A model generated the notes under the pieces. It made no database searches. It saw only the letters and a program-made list of their open reading frames with translations, and was not told where the DNA came from. A DNA stretch of 64,000 nucleotides from Thiodiazotropha sp040506195 (GTDB lineage Bacteria; Pseudomonadota; Gammaproteobacteria; Chromatiales; Chromatiaceae): NCBI GenBank assembly GCA_040506195.1, contig JBEVXH010000002.1, positions 434,001 to 498,000 on the forward strand, read 5' to 3'. Position numbers and translations under genes: made by a program. Shown here one piece after another: positions 27,224 through 36,747 of this stretch. Each line of letters opens with the position of its first letter. The stretch's first letter is position 1.

Positions 27224-27623
27224 TCTTTCCCGCACCGGCGCAATCCAGGCTCATAACCCAAGAATCCGGGGCTTTACCCTGCTTGAGATCCTTATCGCCT
27301 TAGCGATACTGGCAATCGCATTCGCTTCGATCATCACGGTTGCAGCCAGCCAGTCCGTCAACGTCGGTTATTTAAGGGACAAAACCCTGGCGCACTGGGT
27401 GGCGCTGAACCAGATCACCGAGTTACAGGTTGGCAACAAGTGGCCGGCAACCGGGAAACAGCAGGGCGACGAAGAGATGGGCCTGACTAAATGGCATTGG
27501 CAACGAACCGTCAGCAAAACCCCGGATGACCGGGTTCGCAAGGTGGAAATAGCCGTGTTTCGCAACAGGGGGGATGATGAAGCTGTAACGCGGCTTGTGA
27601 GTTTTCTGCCCCAACCGATTTAA
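27207..27623 (+). CDS. gspI: Minor pseudopilin GspI
   Basis: Minor pseudopilin, about 138 residues, with the prepilin motif RGFTLLEILIALAILAIAF (Glu5) and the GspI signature after it (SVNVGYLRDKTLAHWVALNQ). The ATG at 27207 is chosen over an in-frame start at 27180 because it gives a shorter leader. The ribosome site is weak for both, which is common for overlapping genes read by coupled translation. It sits inside the 3' end of gspH. Confidence 0.9.
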   Translation: MSRPFNLSRTGAIQAHNPRIRGFTLLEILIALAILAIAFASIITVAASQSVNVGYLRDKTLAHWVALNQITELQVGNKWPATGKQQGDEEMGLTKWHWQRTVSKTPDDRVRKVEIAVFRNRGDDEAVTRLVSFLPQPI

Positions 27624-27632
27624 GTATGCAAT

Positions 27633-28271
27633 ATGAACAACCACCCTCCAAGTCACGGTTTTACTCTGCTGGAACTACTGATCGCCATAACGATCTTCGC
27701 TATTCTCGCGACATTCGTCTATTCGGGCCTTAAGGTTATCCTCGACACGGAACACCAGACCAGCCGGTACGGTCAACGCATCGCCAAGCTCCAACTCGGA
27801 CTCAATCTGATGCAGCGGGATATTGAACAGTTAGTGGGTCGACCGGTGCGCGATCAATACGGTGATCAACAGCCTGCCCTGAAGAGTGGCGGTATATCCG
27901 GCATCCTGTTGGAGCTTACCCGCGGGGGCTTTTCCAATCCGATGCAGTTGTCACGCAGCAATCTTCAGCGTGTCGGCTACGTCCTGGAAGATAACACCCT
28001 CTTCCGTCTCACCTGGCCTACCCTGGACAGACCCCGGGAGAGTGAACCTCACCGGCAAAAACTGATCGAAGAGATCTCGTCGCTGGAACTGATCTATTAT
28101 GATAAGGCATTGCAGGAGAAGCGGGAATGGCCACCCCGGACAACCGGGAAGGCGGACGAGGATCCAAGCCTACTGCCGGTCTCTATCGAGCTGAAGCTGG
28201 AACTCGAAGACTGGGGTACGATTCGGCGACTGTTCCGTGCGAAACAGCCAGTACCGGTTGAGAATGGTTAA
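27633..28271 (+). CDS. gspJ: Minor pseudopilin GspJ
   Basis: Minor pseudopilin, 212 residues, with the very short leader MNNHPPSHG before FTLLELLIAITIFAILATFVYS. The later conserved pattern (LQLGLNLMQRDIEQLVGRPVRD and VGYVLEDNTLFRLTW) is typical of GspJ. It lies nine bases after gspI and six before gspK. Confidence 0.93.
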   Translation: MNNHPPSHGFTLLELLIAITIFAILATFVYSGLKVILDTEHQTSRYGQRIAKLQLGLNLMQRDIEQLVGRPVRDQYGDQQPALKSGGISGILLELTRGGFSNPMQLSRSNLQRVGYVLEDNTLFRLTWPTLDRPRESEPHRQKLIEEISSLELIYYDKALQEKREWPPRTTGKADEDPSLLPVSIELKLELEDWGTIRRLFRAKQPVPVENG

Positions 28272-28277
28272 GGTCAC

Positions 28278-29270
28278 ATGCCAGGTATAACCGCTCACAG
28301 ATCGATGCATGAAAAAGGTGTTGCCCTGATCACCGCCATCATCGTCGTTTCGATCGCCTCCATCGCTGCCGTGGCCATGACCCATGAACTGCAGTTGAAC
28401 ATTCGCCGCAGCAGTAATATTTTCGCCGCCGACCAGGGCTATCTCTTTACCCTGGGCAGTGAAGCCTGGTCGCGGGGAATGCTGATCAGGGACCTAAACA
28501 ATAACAAGCAGGATGGAAACTACGACGGTCTTGACGAAGACTGGGCTCAGGAACTTCCGCCAACCCCTGTCGAGGGTGGTCAGGTACAGGCGGTCACAAC
28601 CGATTTGCAAGCCAGATTCAACCTCAACAATCTCTATCTGAAGATGGACGCGAGCGATGAGGATAAGCAGTTAATTGCTGAAAATTTAGCCCTTTTCCAG
28701 CGTCTTCTGGTGATTTTGGAGTTACCCGAGTCGATTGCACAAGCCACTGCTGACTGGTTGGATGAGGATGTCAAATCGCTCTACCCCGATGGTGCGGAAG
28801 ATATGGAATACCTCAATTTGGATCCACCCTACCGTACCGCCAACGGAGCTATGGCCAGCCCAACCGAACTGAGGCTCATCAAGGGCGTGGACCGGGAGGT
28901 GTATGAGAAGCTGGCCCCCTATATCATAACCCTGCCGGAACAGACCAAAATCAATGTAAACACTGCCGATGCATTGATCATTCAGGCATTGGTTGAAAAC
29001 CTGAACGAAGCAGATGCAGAGCAGTTGATCAGTGACCGGGAAGATGACCCGTTCAAACAGCCAAGTGTATTTATAACGAGACTAAAAGCACTTTTGGATG
29101 AAAATAAAGTAAACTCTCAAAAAGTAACCTCGTTAATCTCTGTTGAGAGCCAATATTTTCAAATGGAGACGGTTGTCCGGATGGAAAGCAGTAGCCAAAG
29201 ATTAGTCAGTCAATTGTATAAGGGTGAGAAGGACGTTGTTGTCGTTTCCCGGACCCTCGGAGCTTTCTAA
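28278..29270 (+). CDS. gspK: Minor pseudopilin GspK
   Basis: GspK, 330 residues, the large tip pseudopilin of the T2SS. The N-terminal helix KGVALITAIIVVSIASIAAV lacks Glu5 as is usual for GspK. The large alpha-rich domain shows the signatures ATDLQARFNLNNLYLK (T-D-x-x-G/A-R-F-N-x-N-N type), ADWLDEDVKSLYPDGAED and KINVNTADALIIQALVE. It forms the pseudopilus tip with GspI and GspJ. Its stop overlaps the gspL start by one base. Confidence 0.94.
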   Translation: MPGITAHRSMHEKGVALITAIIVVSIASIAAVAMTHELQLNIRRSSNIFAADQGYLFTLGSEAWSRGMLIRDLNNNKQDGNYDGLDEDWAQELPPTPVEGGQVQAVTTDLQARFNLNNLYLKMDASDEDKQLIAENLALFQRLLVILELPESIAQATADWLDEDVKSLYPDGAEDMEYLNLDPPYRTANGAMASPTELRLIKGVDREVYEKLAPYIITLPEQTKINVNTADALIIQALVENLNEADAEQLISDREDDPFKQPSVFITRLKALLDENKVNSQKVTSLISVESQYFQMETVVRMESSSQRLVSQLYKGEKDVVVVSRTLGAF

Positions 29271-30499
29271 TGGCTGAACGCCTGGTAGTTCAGTGCCATG
29301 ACAGCGACTGCAGCAAGGTCAGTTGGCTGGTCAAGGGCGGCGCCAATCCGCAACCGGCCGAAGGGACCCTGGCGGATGCGGCGAAATTGGCGAAGGGCCG
29401 ACGAACCCTGGTTTTTATTCCCGCCACCGAACTGCTCATCACCGAGGTCCGGATCCCGACCAGAAACCGGCAGCGTCTGATTCAGGCGATACCATTCTCC
29501 CTTGAGAATGAATTGACCGAGGATGTCGATCAGCTCCATTTTGCCGCAGGCAATATCGACAGCGATGACATCACCCCTGTCCTAGTCATCGCCAGGCAGA
29601 GACTGGACCACTGGCTGGAGACCCTCGAAACAGCGGGAATCGAACCTATCGCCATCTATGCCGATCTGCTCTCTCTACCCTATGAGAGCGGTGCCTGGAC
29701 CCTCTATCAGGATAGCCGGATTCTGAACGTCCGCACCGATAGAACAAGGGGCTTCAGCGCCGACGCCGTCAACGGCGAGGCATTACTCAGGCTTGCCCTG
29801 CAGCAAAACAGCGAGCATCCGCCCGGCAAGATCGATCTCTTTCAATCCCCTGATTCCCAGGACCTGGTCGATCTTAACCAGTTCGACGGCGACTATGAAA
29901 TCAGTACGAAACGACTCGATGCCCATGCCGAGTTGACCACTCTGCTGGCCGATAATCTGATCGATAAACAACAGATCAACCTGCTTCAGGGTGATTATCT
30001 GCGCGTCGACAAGCTGACGCTGCAATGGAAACGCTGGCTTCCCGCCGCCGTGCTGGCAGCGGTATTCATTGGTCTCACCCTGCTGATGAGCATCCAGCAA
30101 TACCGCCACTACGAACAACAGAGCGCCGCACTCGACAAACAGATCAGAGAGACCTTTCAACAGGCCTTCCCGGAAGTAAAACGCATCGTCGACCCGAAGG
30201 TGCAGATGGAGCAGAAACTGAAGAGCTTGCGCCAAGGAGATTCCGGCAGTTTCCTGCAATTCACCAGCCTCTTCGTACCGGCCGCTTCGGTAATAAAAAG
30301 CAGTCCAAACACCACCCTGGAAAGCATAAGTTTCCGGGATGGCAAACTCGATCTGCAATTGATCATCAAGGAGCTGCAGGCATTGGAGAATTTGAAACAG
30401 ACTATCGAGGCAAAAAAACTCGCGGTTGAGATCCGCTCGGCAAATGCCACCGGCAACCAGGTCACTTCACATCTACGTATCAGTGGAGTGAATCCATGA
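29270..30499 (+). CDS. gspL: T2SS assembly platform protein GspL
   Basis: GspL, 409 residues, a bitopic inner-membrane protein that recruits the ATPase GspE. The cytoplasmic actin-like N-terminal domain is visible (RTLVFIPATELLITEVRIP, AIPFSLENELTEDVDQLHF), then one membrane helix near residue 255 (WLPAAVLAAVFIGLTLLMSI) and a small periplasmic ferredoxin-like domain. The gene overlaps gspK by one base and gspM by four bases (ATGA), so these proteins are made by coupled translation. Confidence 0.92.
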   Translation: MAERLVVQCHDSDCSKVSWLVKGGANPQPAEGTLADAAKLAKGRRTLVFIPATELLITEVRIPTRNRQRLIQAIPFSLENELTEDVDQLHFAAGNIDSDDITPVLVIARQRLDHWLETLETAGIEPIAIYADLLSLPYESGAWTLYQDSRILNVRTDRTRGFSADAVNGEALLRLALQQNSEHPPGKIDLFQSPDSQDLVDLNQFDGDYEISTKRLDAHAELTTLLADNLIDKQQINLLQGDYLRVDKLTLQWKRWLPAAVLAAVFIGLTLLMSIQQYRHYEQQSAALDKQIRETFQQAFPEVKRIVDPKVQMEQKLKSLRQGDSGSFLQFTSLFVPAASVIKSSPNTTLESISFRDGKLDLQLIIKELQALENLKQTIEAKKLAVEIRSANATGNQVTSHLRISGVNP

Positions 30500-30987
30500 A
30501 GGAGTGGTGGCAGTCAAAAACACCCCAGGAGCACATGGCCCTGATTATCGGTGCTGCAGTCATCTTACTGCTGCTTGTCTATCTGCTGTTGTGGCGCCCG
30601 TTCAATCAGGCCCTGGACAAGAAGGCACTGCTGGTTGAGAGTCAACAGCTCACGCTGAACTGGATGCAGGACAACCTCGATCTGGTCAAAAACCTGCGTA
30701 GCCAACAGCGGGGAAAAGGCACCGGCAGTAATGAGGCACTGCTCACCCTGGTTGATAGAACGGCAAAGAAAATCCGACTGAGACAACAGATCCAGCGCAT
30801 TAAACCCCAGGGCGACAATGCCGTTCAATTATGGATCGAAGAGGCTCCATTCGACACCATCATCAAATGGCTGGGTCAGCTGACGCAAACCCACGCCATC
30901 GAGATCGACTCCCTGACGATCGATAGACAAGACAAACCTGGACTGGTCAATGCACGACTGGTCCTGCAGCGGGAAGGGGGATCTTGA
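30496..30987 (+). CDS. gspM: T2SS assembly platform protein GspM
   Basis: GspM, 163 residues, with a short cytoplasmic tail, one membrane helix (HMALIIGAAVILLLLVYLLL) and a periplasmic domain beginning WRPFNQALDKKALLVESQQLTLNWMQDN. It pairs with GspL in the assembly platform. The start overlaps gspL and the end overlaps gspN. Confidence 0.88.
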   Translation: MKEWWQSKTPQEHMALIIGAAVILLLLVYLLLWRPFNQALDKKALLVESQQLTLNWMQDNLDLVKNLRSQQRGKGTGSNEALLTLVDRTAKKIRLRQQIQRIKPQGDNAVQLWIEEAPFDTIIKWLGQLTQTHAIEIDSLTIDRQDKPGLVNARLVLQREGGS

Positions 30988-31739
30988 TGCGCTGGTGGAG
31001 TTTTCTATTGATCGGCTTGGGTGGTTACCTGATTTTTCTGCTTGCGGGAACCCCGGCACAACACATAATAGGCTGGGCACTGGCCGAGAACGGTAAACTG
31101 CCCTTCTCTTACACAACCATTAAAGGGAGCTTGTGGCGAGGTAAAATAGAAGCCATCAATTATAAGGGAGTGCCCCTTGACAAGATTAAGTGGCGCTTCG
31201 CACCGAGCGGTCTGCTTCTCGGCAGGATAAGTTTCGATCTTGAACTGCGGCACATGAATAACAAAGTCGATGCGAATGTAGCCCGCTCCCTGGGTGGTAT
31301 CCAACTGAAGAATGTAGAGGGTCAACTCCCGGCATCGATGATTACCGACATGACGGACCTAAACCAGATCAGTGTTGAGGGGGATGTTGAACTCAATCTG
31401 AGTCATGTCGACATCGAGACTGAACGCGTCACCTCGGCTGAAGGAGAGATCATATGGCTTAATCCGGCTCTGCTTCGCCCCTTCAGCCTCAAGGAGGGCA
31501 ATCTCAAAGCTGATGTGACAACTGACGATAACGGCAATATCAATATCAATATCAATGACCTGGGCGGGGGCACATCGGTGGATGGTGAACTGAGTCTCAG
31601 TAACGAAGGAAACTATATTCTGAACGGCGCGATCAAACCTGGCGCGGGATCGGACCCCGGTTTGAGCAGCGCATTGAAGGCCGTTGCTAAAAGCCAACCC
31701 GACGGTAGTTATCGATTCAGTTTCAGCGGTAGTCTGTAG
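30987..31739 (+). CDS. gspN: T2SS protein GspN
   Basis: GspN, about 250 residues. It starts MRWWSFLLIGLGGYLIFLLAG, a single N-terminal membrane anchor, and continues with a beta-rich periplasmic domain. The pattern LPFSYTTIKGSLWRGKIEAINYKGVPLDKIKWRFAPSGLL is typical of the family. GspN is absent from many T2SSs and its role is not settled. The ATG at 30987 overlaps the gspM stop and has GGGAAGGGGG before it. A 208-base gap separates it from gspD. Confidence 0.85.
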   Translation: MRWWSFLLIGLGGYLIFLLAGTPAQHIIGWALAENGKLPFSYTTIKGSLWRGKIEAINYKGVPLDKIKWRFAPSGLLLGRISFDLELRHMNNKVDANVARSLGGIQLKNVEGQLPASMITDMTDLNQISVEGDVELNLSHVDIETERVTSAEGEIIWLNPALLRPFSLKEGNLKADVTTDDNGNINININDLGGGTSVDGELSLSNEGNYILNGAIKPGAGSDPGLSSALKAVAKSQPDGSYRFSFSGSL

Positions 31740-31947
31740 GTATTTTCTGTGATCGGGTGCAACTAACGAGGCCGATTCAGGCCTGTATGCCAACGCCCCA
31801 TCATCTGCTAATATATAATGCATTATATATTTACCATAAACCCATGATGAATAAAGATTTTCACCATCCACATCTGATCCTGCCCCAAATCACCCACCCG
31901 CAGGTGCCGCGATTCGGGTGCAAGACTTCGATGGAACCGATTCAACA

Positions 31948-33951
31948 ATGAGTATTTTGCCAACCCTTTTCATGGATAGACAGCACCCGCGCACCGGCCT
32001 GTTCTCACGCCTTGCCCTCATGCTGTGCACCATCGCCCTGCTCAACCTTTCGTGGATCCCACTTGGCCATGCGGAACAAATTACCCTCAATCTGAACAAT
32101 GCCGACATAGAGGCCCTGATCAAGACCGTCTCCGAACACACCGGAAAGAACTTCGTCATCGATCCCAGAGTGAAGGGGAAAGTGACGGTCATCTCAGCCC
32201 ACCCGATGGATCGCGATGAGTTCTATCAGGTGTTCCTATCGATCCTCGAAGTGCATGGTTTCTCAACCATCCCCAGCGGCGATGTGATCAAGGTGGTCCC
32301 CGACGTGAAGGCCAAACAGGGCGGGATCCCCACGGTCAACGCTCTCGGACAATTGCCTGGGGATCAGATCGTCACCCGCATCATCCAGGTCAAGAATGTC
32401 ACCTCCGCGCAACTGGTACCGATCCTGCGGCCCCTGATACCCCAGGAGGGCCACCTCGCCGCCTACCCGGACACCAATGTCCTGATCATCTCCGATCGCC
32501 GTCAGAATGTTGACCGGCTGATGAAGATCATCGATCAGATCGACCGGGTAAGCGACAGCTCGATCGAGGTGATCACGCTGCAGCATGCCTCCGCTTCCGA
32601 GGTGGTACGCATCCTCAACGGACTACAGGCCCCTGCGGCAAAGGGTCAGAAGAATGCCACCAAACTGGTCGCGGACGAACGCACCAACAGCGTATTGATC
32701 AGCGGCGACCCGACGGCCAGATTACGCTCGCGGGTAATCATCGAACACCTCGACACCCCTTTTGACAACGAGGGCAACGCCCAGGTCATCTACCTGAAAT
32801 ACGCCAACGCCACAGACCTGGTGCAGGTATTGACGGGTGTCAGTGAAAATCTGGACGAGACCAAGCAGGGGGGCGGCAAAGCGGCCAAGGGAAAACCCAC
32901 ACTGCCGATCAACATCCAGGCCGATGAGGCCGCGAACGCACTGATCATCACCGCGCCGCCCGATCAATTCCGAGCCCTGCAGGCGATTATCCGCAAACTC
33001 GATATCCGCCGGGCCCAAGTCCTGGTGGAGGCGATCATAGCCGAGGTCTCCTACGACAAGGCGAAACAGCTCGGTGTGCAATGGATCGTCGATGGCAGCC
33101 CGGATGACAAAGGCCCCATCGGCGTCATTAACCTGGGTTCGCCCAGAATATCGGATATTGCAACCTCAGCGGCCACCGGAGCCGGTGTTTCGCTCGGCCC
33201 CGGCACCTCTCTGGGTTTTGGAAGATTCAACAGTAACCGGATCAATTTCGCCGCCCTGATCCAGGCCCTGGAGAGTGATTCCACCTCCAACATCCTCTCC
33301 ACGCCGACGATCACCACCCTGGACAATCAGGAGGCTGAGATCGTAATCGGCCAGAACGTACCCTTCATCACCGGCTCTTACAGTTCGACCGGTGGGGTCA
33401 GCAACTCGGTAAACCCCTTCCAGACCGTGCAGCGGGAGGATGTGGGCCTGACCCTCAAAGTGAAACCGCAGATCAACGAGGGCAACTCGATTCAACTGGA
33501 GATCGAACAGGAGATCTCAAGCATCAACGCCTCCGCCAGTTCCGGCACCAGCGATATCGTCACCAACAAGCGGACCATCAAGACCGTGGTCATGGTGGAC
33601 GATGGCAATACCATCGTGCTGGGCGGATTGATCGAGGAGGACCTGCAGCAGACCGAAGAGAAGGTACCGGTTTTGGGTGACATACCCTTGCTGGGCGCCC
33701 TGTTTCGCGCCAACAAGACAACCAAGATAAAACGCAACCTGATGGTCTTTCTGCGTCCGGTGGTGATCCGGGATGACGCCATCAACACCCAGATCGCCAG
33801 CGACAAATACAACTTCTTCCGCGCCCAGCAACTCAGAATGAAGCAGGAGGGGGTTAATCTGATGTCGGATGAGGAGATGCCGGTCCTGCCGCCACGCTTC
33901 GGCACCCTCGCCCCGCCATTTGATGATGAAGAGCTGGAACCCGAACATTGA
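31948..33951 (+). CDS. gspD: T2SS outer-membrane secretin GspD
   Basis: GspD secretin, about 667 residues. A signal peptide ends GHAEQITLNL; then the N0 domain (ITLNLNNADIEALIKTVSEHTGKNFVIDP), three N1-N3 domains (VTRIIQVKNVTSAQLVPILRP, IEVITLQHASASEVVRIL, VIYLKYANATDLVQVL) and the secretin domain (VLVEAIIAEVSYDKAKQLG, VPFITGS, VGLTLKVKPQINEGNSIQLEIEQE, VPVLGDIPLLGALFR). The last 30 residues after the barrel are acidic (EEMPVLPPRFG...EELEPEH) and could bind a pilotin. The frame is open upstream to a GTG at 31918; the ATG at 31948 is the better guess. Confidence 0.95.
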   Translation: MSILPTLFMDRQHPRTGLFSRLALMLCTIALLNLSWIPLGHAEQITLNLNNADIEALIKTVSEHTGKNFVIDPRVKGKVTVISAHPMDRDEFYQVFLSILEVHGFSTIPSGDVIKVVPDVKAKQGGIPTVNALGQLPGDQIVTRIIQVKNVTSAQLVPILRPLIPQEGHLAAYPDTNVLIISDRRQNVDRLMKIIDQIDRVSDSSIEVITLQHASASEVVRILNGLQAPAAKGQKNATKLVADERTNSVLISGDPTARLRSRVIIEHLDTPFDNEGNAQVIYLKYANATDLVQVLTGVSENLDETKQGGGKAAKGKPTLPINIQADEAANALIITAPPDQFRALQAIIRKLDIRRAQVLVEAIIAEVSYDKAKQLGVQWIVDGSPDDKGPIGVINLGSPRISDIATSAATGAGVSLGPGTSLGFGRFNSNRINFAALIQALESDSTSNILSTPTITTLDNQEAEIVIGQNVPFITGSYSSTGGVSNSVNPFQTVQREDVGLTLKVKPQINEGNSIQLEIEQEISSINASASSGTSDIVTNKRTIKTVVMVDDGNTIVLGGLIEEDLQQTEEKVPVLGDIPLLGALFRANKTTKIKRNLMVFLRPVVIRDDAINTQIASDKYNFFRAQQLRMKQEGVNLMSDEEMPVLPPRFGTLAPPFDDEELEPEH

Positions 33952-33968
33952 CCGGAGAGGAACGAGGC

Positions 33969-35525
33969 ATGTCTGAGAACTCCTCACCCACTTCGCAGAT
34001 GGTCGACGAACTCACTGCAGATTCGGTGCTGCTTGATGAAACCACGCAGACACCGGTCCAACTGCCCTATGCCTTCGCCCGTCGTCATGGCGTCGTCATC
34101 GTCAGGGATGATCAGCAAAATCAGCTTCAGCTGGTACATAAACCGGGAGTCTCCCTCGGTGTGCTCAATGAGGTACGCCGGCTCTTTTCGCAACCCTTGA
34201 TCTATACCCAGGTCGATGAGGAGACGCTGGAGAAACAGCTTTCGCAGATCTATGAAGCGGGTTCGAAACAGTCCAGTCAGATCATGGAGACGATGGGCGA
34301 CGACATCGATCTCGACAATGCGGCACGGGCGCTGAACCAACCTGAAGACCTGCTCGAAAGCGACGACGACGCCCCGATCATCAGACTGATCAACGCCCTG
34401 TTTACCGAAGCGATCAAGGAGCAGGCTTCCGACATCCATATCGAACCCTACGAAAATCGTCTGGTTGTGCGTTTCCGTGTCGACGGCGTATTGCGTGAAG
34501 TCCTCACCCCACCGCGTACCGTGTCGTCTTTTCTGGTCTCACGCATCAAGGTCATGGCCCAGCTCGATATTGCCGAAAAGCGCATCCCGCAGGATGGACG
34601 AATCTCCCTCAAGGTAGGCAACCGTCCCGTGGACGTTCGCGTCTCCACTCTCCCCTCCAGTTATGGCGAACGGGTGGTTCTGCGTCTGCTGGACAAGCAG
34701 GCTGGACGACTCGATCTGGAGCAGCTCGGCATGTCGAAGGAACTTCTGCTGCAGGTCGATCCGGGCATCATCAAACGACCGCATGGCATATTTCTGGTCA
34801 CAGGCCCCACGGGCTCGGGTAAAACCACGACCCTGTATGCGGCCCTGAGCCGACTCAACACCCAGAGTCGTAATATCGTTACCGTTGAAGATCCCATCGA
34901 ATATTACCTCGACGGCATCGGCCAGACTCAGGTTAACAACAAGGTCGATCTCACCTTCGCGCGCGGTTTACGCGCCATCTTGCGCCAGGACCCGGATGTG
35001 GTGATGGTGGGTGAGATCCGGGACCTGGAAACCGCCCAGATTGCCGTGCAGGCCAGTCTGACCGGCCATCTGGTGATGTCGAGCCTGCATACCAATACCG
35101 CCATCGGCAGTATTACCCGTCTTCGTGACATGGGCGTAGAGCCCTTTCTGCTCTCATCCAGCTTGATCGGGGTACTCGCTCAGCGCCTGGTGCGCACTCT
35201 TTGCCCGCACTGCAAGTCACCATACACGGCCAGTGAAGAGGAGCTGCAGATGTTGGAGCGTCCCACAACCGAGGAGATTACGCTCTATACCTCTACGGGG
35301 TGCGAGAAGTGCCATAATCATGGCTATCTCGGCAGGACGGGCATCTATGAACTCATCACCATCGATGAGACATTGCGCAACCTGATCCACAAAGGCAGCG
35401 GCGAAATCGAAATGCTGGAGCATGCCCGAACCATGAGCGACAGTATCCGTCAGGATGGAATGAAGCGCGTACTCAGCGGCGATACCACGATCGACGAAAT
35501 CATTCGCGTTACCCAGGAGGGTTGA
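33969..35525 (+). CDS. gspE: T2SS ATPase GspE
   Basis: GspE, 518 residues, the cytoplasmic AAA ATPase that drives secretion. It has the N1E-type domain, Walker A TGPTGSGKTTTLYAAL, the Asp box, Walker B RQDPDVVMVGEIRDLETAQIA, the His box SLHTNTA and a C-terminal tetracysteine zinc module (LCPHCKSPY and CEKCHNHGYLGRTGIYEL). The ATG at 33969 has an AGAGGAACGAGG ribosome site; the frame is open back to the gspD stop. The gene lies directly downstream of gspD and before gspF. Confidence 0.97.
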   Translation: MSENSSPTSQMVDELTADSVLLDETTQTPVQLPYAFARRHGVVIVRDDQQNQLQLVHKPGVSLGVLNEVRRLFSQPLIYTQVDEETLEKQLSQIYEAGSKQSSQIMETMGDDIDLDNAARALNQPEDLLESDDDAPIIRLINALFTEAIKEQASDIHIEPYENRLVVRFRVDGVLREVLTPPRTVSSFLVSRIKVMAQLDIAEKRIPQDGRISLKVGNRPVDVRVSTLPSSYGERVVLRLLDKQAGRLDLEQLGMSKELLLQVDPGIIKRPHGIFLVTGPTGSGKTTTLYAALSRLNTQSRNIVTVEDPIEYYLDGIGQTQVNNKVDLTFARGLRAILRQDPDVVMVGEIRDLETAQIAVQASLTGHLVMSSLHTNTAIGSITRLRDMGVEPFLLSSSLIGVLAQRLVRTLCPHCKSPYTASEEELQMLERPTTEEITLYTSTGCEKCHNHGYLGRTGIYELITIDETLRNLIHKGSGEIEMLEHARTMSDSIRQDGMKRVLSGDTTIDEIIRVTQEG

Positions 35526-35531
35526 TCAACC

Positions 35532-36743
35532 TTGGACGCCTTTGAATACGTAGCACTCGACCCGACAGGGAAGGAGCGACGCGGCGTACTGGAGGGTGAC
35601 AGCCCGAGACAGGTACGCCAGCAATTGCGCGAATCAGGCCTCACACCACTGACCATCGATGTTGCAAGTGGCGCCACTCAAGAAAGAAAAAGCAGCCTCT
35701 TTCAACGCCACATCAATGCCATGGAGCTGGCATTGATAACCCGCCAGATGGCAACCCTGCTAAGGTCCGGCCTACCGTTGGAACATGTGCTGAAGACAAC
35801 TGCGTCCCAGTCCGATAAGCGTCACGTGGAACGCACCCTGCTGGCCGTAAGAGCAAAGGTACTGGAGGGCCGTACCCTGGCGGATGGCCTGAGTGAATTC
35901 CCCAAGACCTTTCCCGAACTTTATATCAAGACTGTTTCGTCAGGTGAACAATCGGGGCACCTCGAAGTGGTACTGGAACGCCTGGCCGACTATACGGAAC
36001 AACGCCAGCAGATGCGTCAGAAGACCATTTTCGCCCTTTTCTATCCGGCGCTGTTGACCATCGTCTCCTTTCTCATCGTGGTTGGCCTGTTGACCTATAT
36101 CGTGCCTCAGGTAACGCGAGTGTTCGAAACCATGCAGGCAGAGCTTCCCTGGATCACCCGGGCACTGATGACCACCAGCGACGTCTTCCGTAGCTACGGT
36201 GTCCCTATCTTTTTACTGCTGCTGCTTCTCGGACTTTTGTTCAGTTATCTGCTGAAAAAACCCGGCCCCAAACGCTGGTGGCACCGAATGTTGTTACGCA
36301 TCCCTTTGGTCGGTCGTCTGGTTCGCACCTCCAATGCCGCCCGCTTTTCCCGTACCTTAAGCATCATGGCAGCCAGCAGCGTACCGATCCTGGACGCGAT
36401 GCGTATCGCATCCCAGGTGTTGACTAATCTGCCCATGCGCAATGCCGTGGAGGAAGCCACCTCCCGGGTGCGGGAGGGCACCAGCCTCTACCGGGCCCTG
36501 GAAAAGACTGGCTACTTTCCACCCATGACCCTGAGCCTGCTGGCGAGTGGTGAATCGAGCGGCAACCTGGAAGGCATGCTGGAGCGGTCGGCGGATATCC
36601 AGGAACGGGAGATCGAGGCCCTGGTCTCGACCATTCAAGGGTTATTCGAACCGATACTTATCCTTGTGATGGGTGGTATTGTACTGGTTATCGTGCTGGC
36701 CATACTGCTTCCTATCTTCGACCTCAATCAACTGGTAGGCTGA
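35532..36743 (+). CDS. gspF: T2SS inner-membrane platform protein GspF
   Basis: GspF, 403 residues, the polytopic core of the inner-membrane platform. Two GspF domains are visible (AMELALITRQMATLLRSGLPLEHVL and ARFSRTLSIMAASSVPILDAM), each followed by hydrophobic helices. The start is a TTG at 35532, 11 bases after AGGAGG (which lies within the end of gspE). It is the last T2SS gene in the window. Confidence 0.94.
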   Translation: MDAFEYVALDPTGKERRGVLEGDSPRQVRQQLRESGLTPLTIDVASGATQERKSSLFQRHINAMELALITRQMATLLRSGLPLEHVLKTTASQSDKRHVERTLLAVRAKVLEGRTLADGLSEFPKTFPELYIKTVSSGEQSGHLEVVLERLADYTEQRQQMRQKTIFALFYPALLTIVSFLIVVGLLTYIVPQVTRVFETMQAELPWITRALMTTSDVFRSYGVPIFLLLLLLGLLFSYLLKKPGPKRWWHRMLLRIPLVGRLVRTSNAARFSRTLSIMAASSVPILDAMRIASQVLTNLPMRNAVEEATSRVREGTSLYRALEKTGYFPPMTLSLLASGESSGNLEGMLERSADIQEREIEALVSTIQGLFEPILILVMGGIVLVIVLAILLPIFDLNQLVG

Positions 36744-36747
36744 TGCC

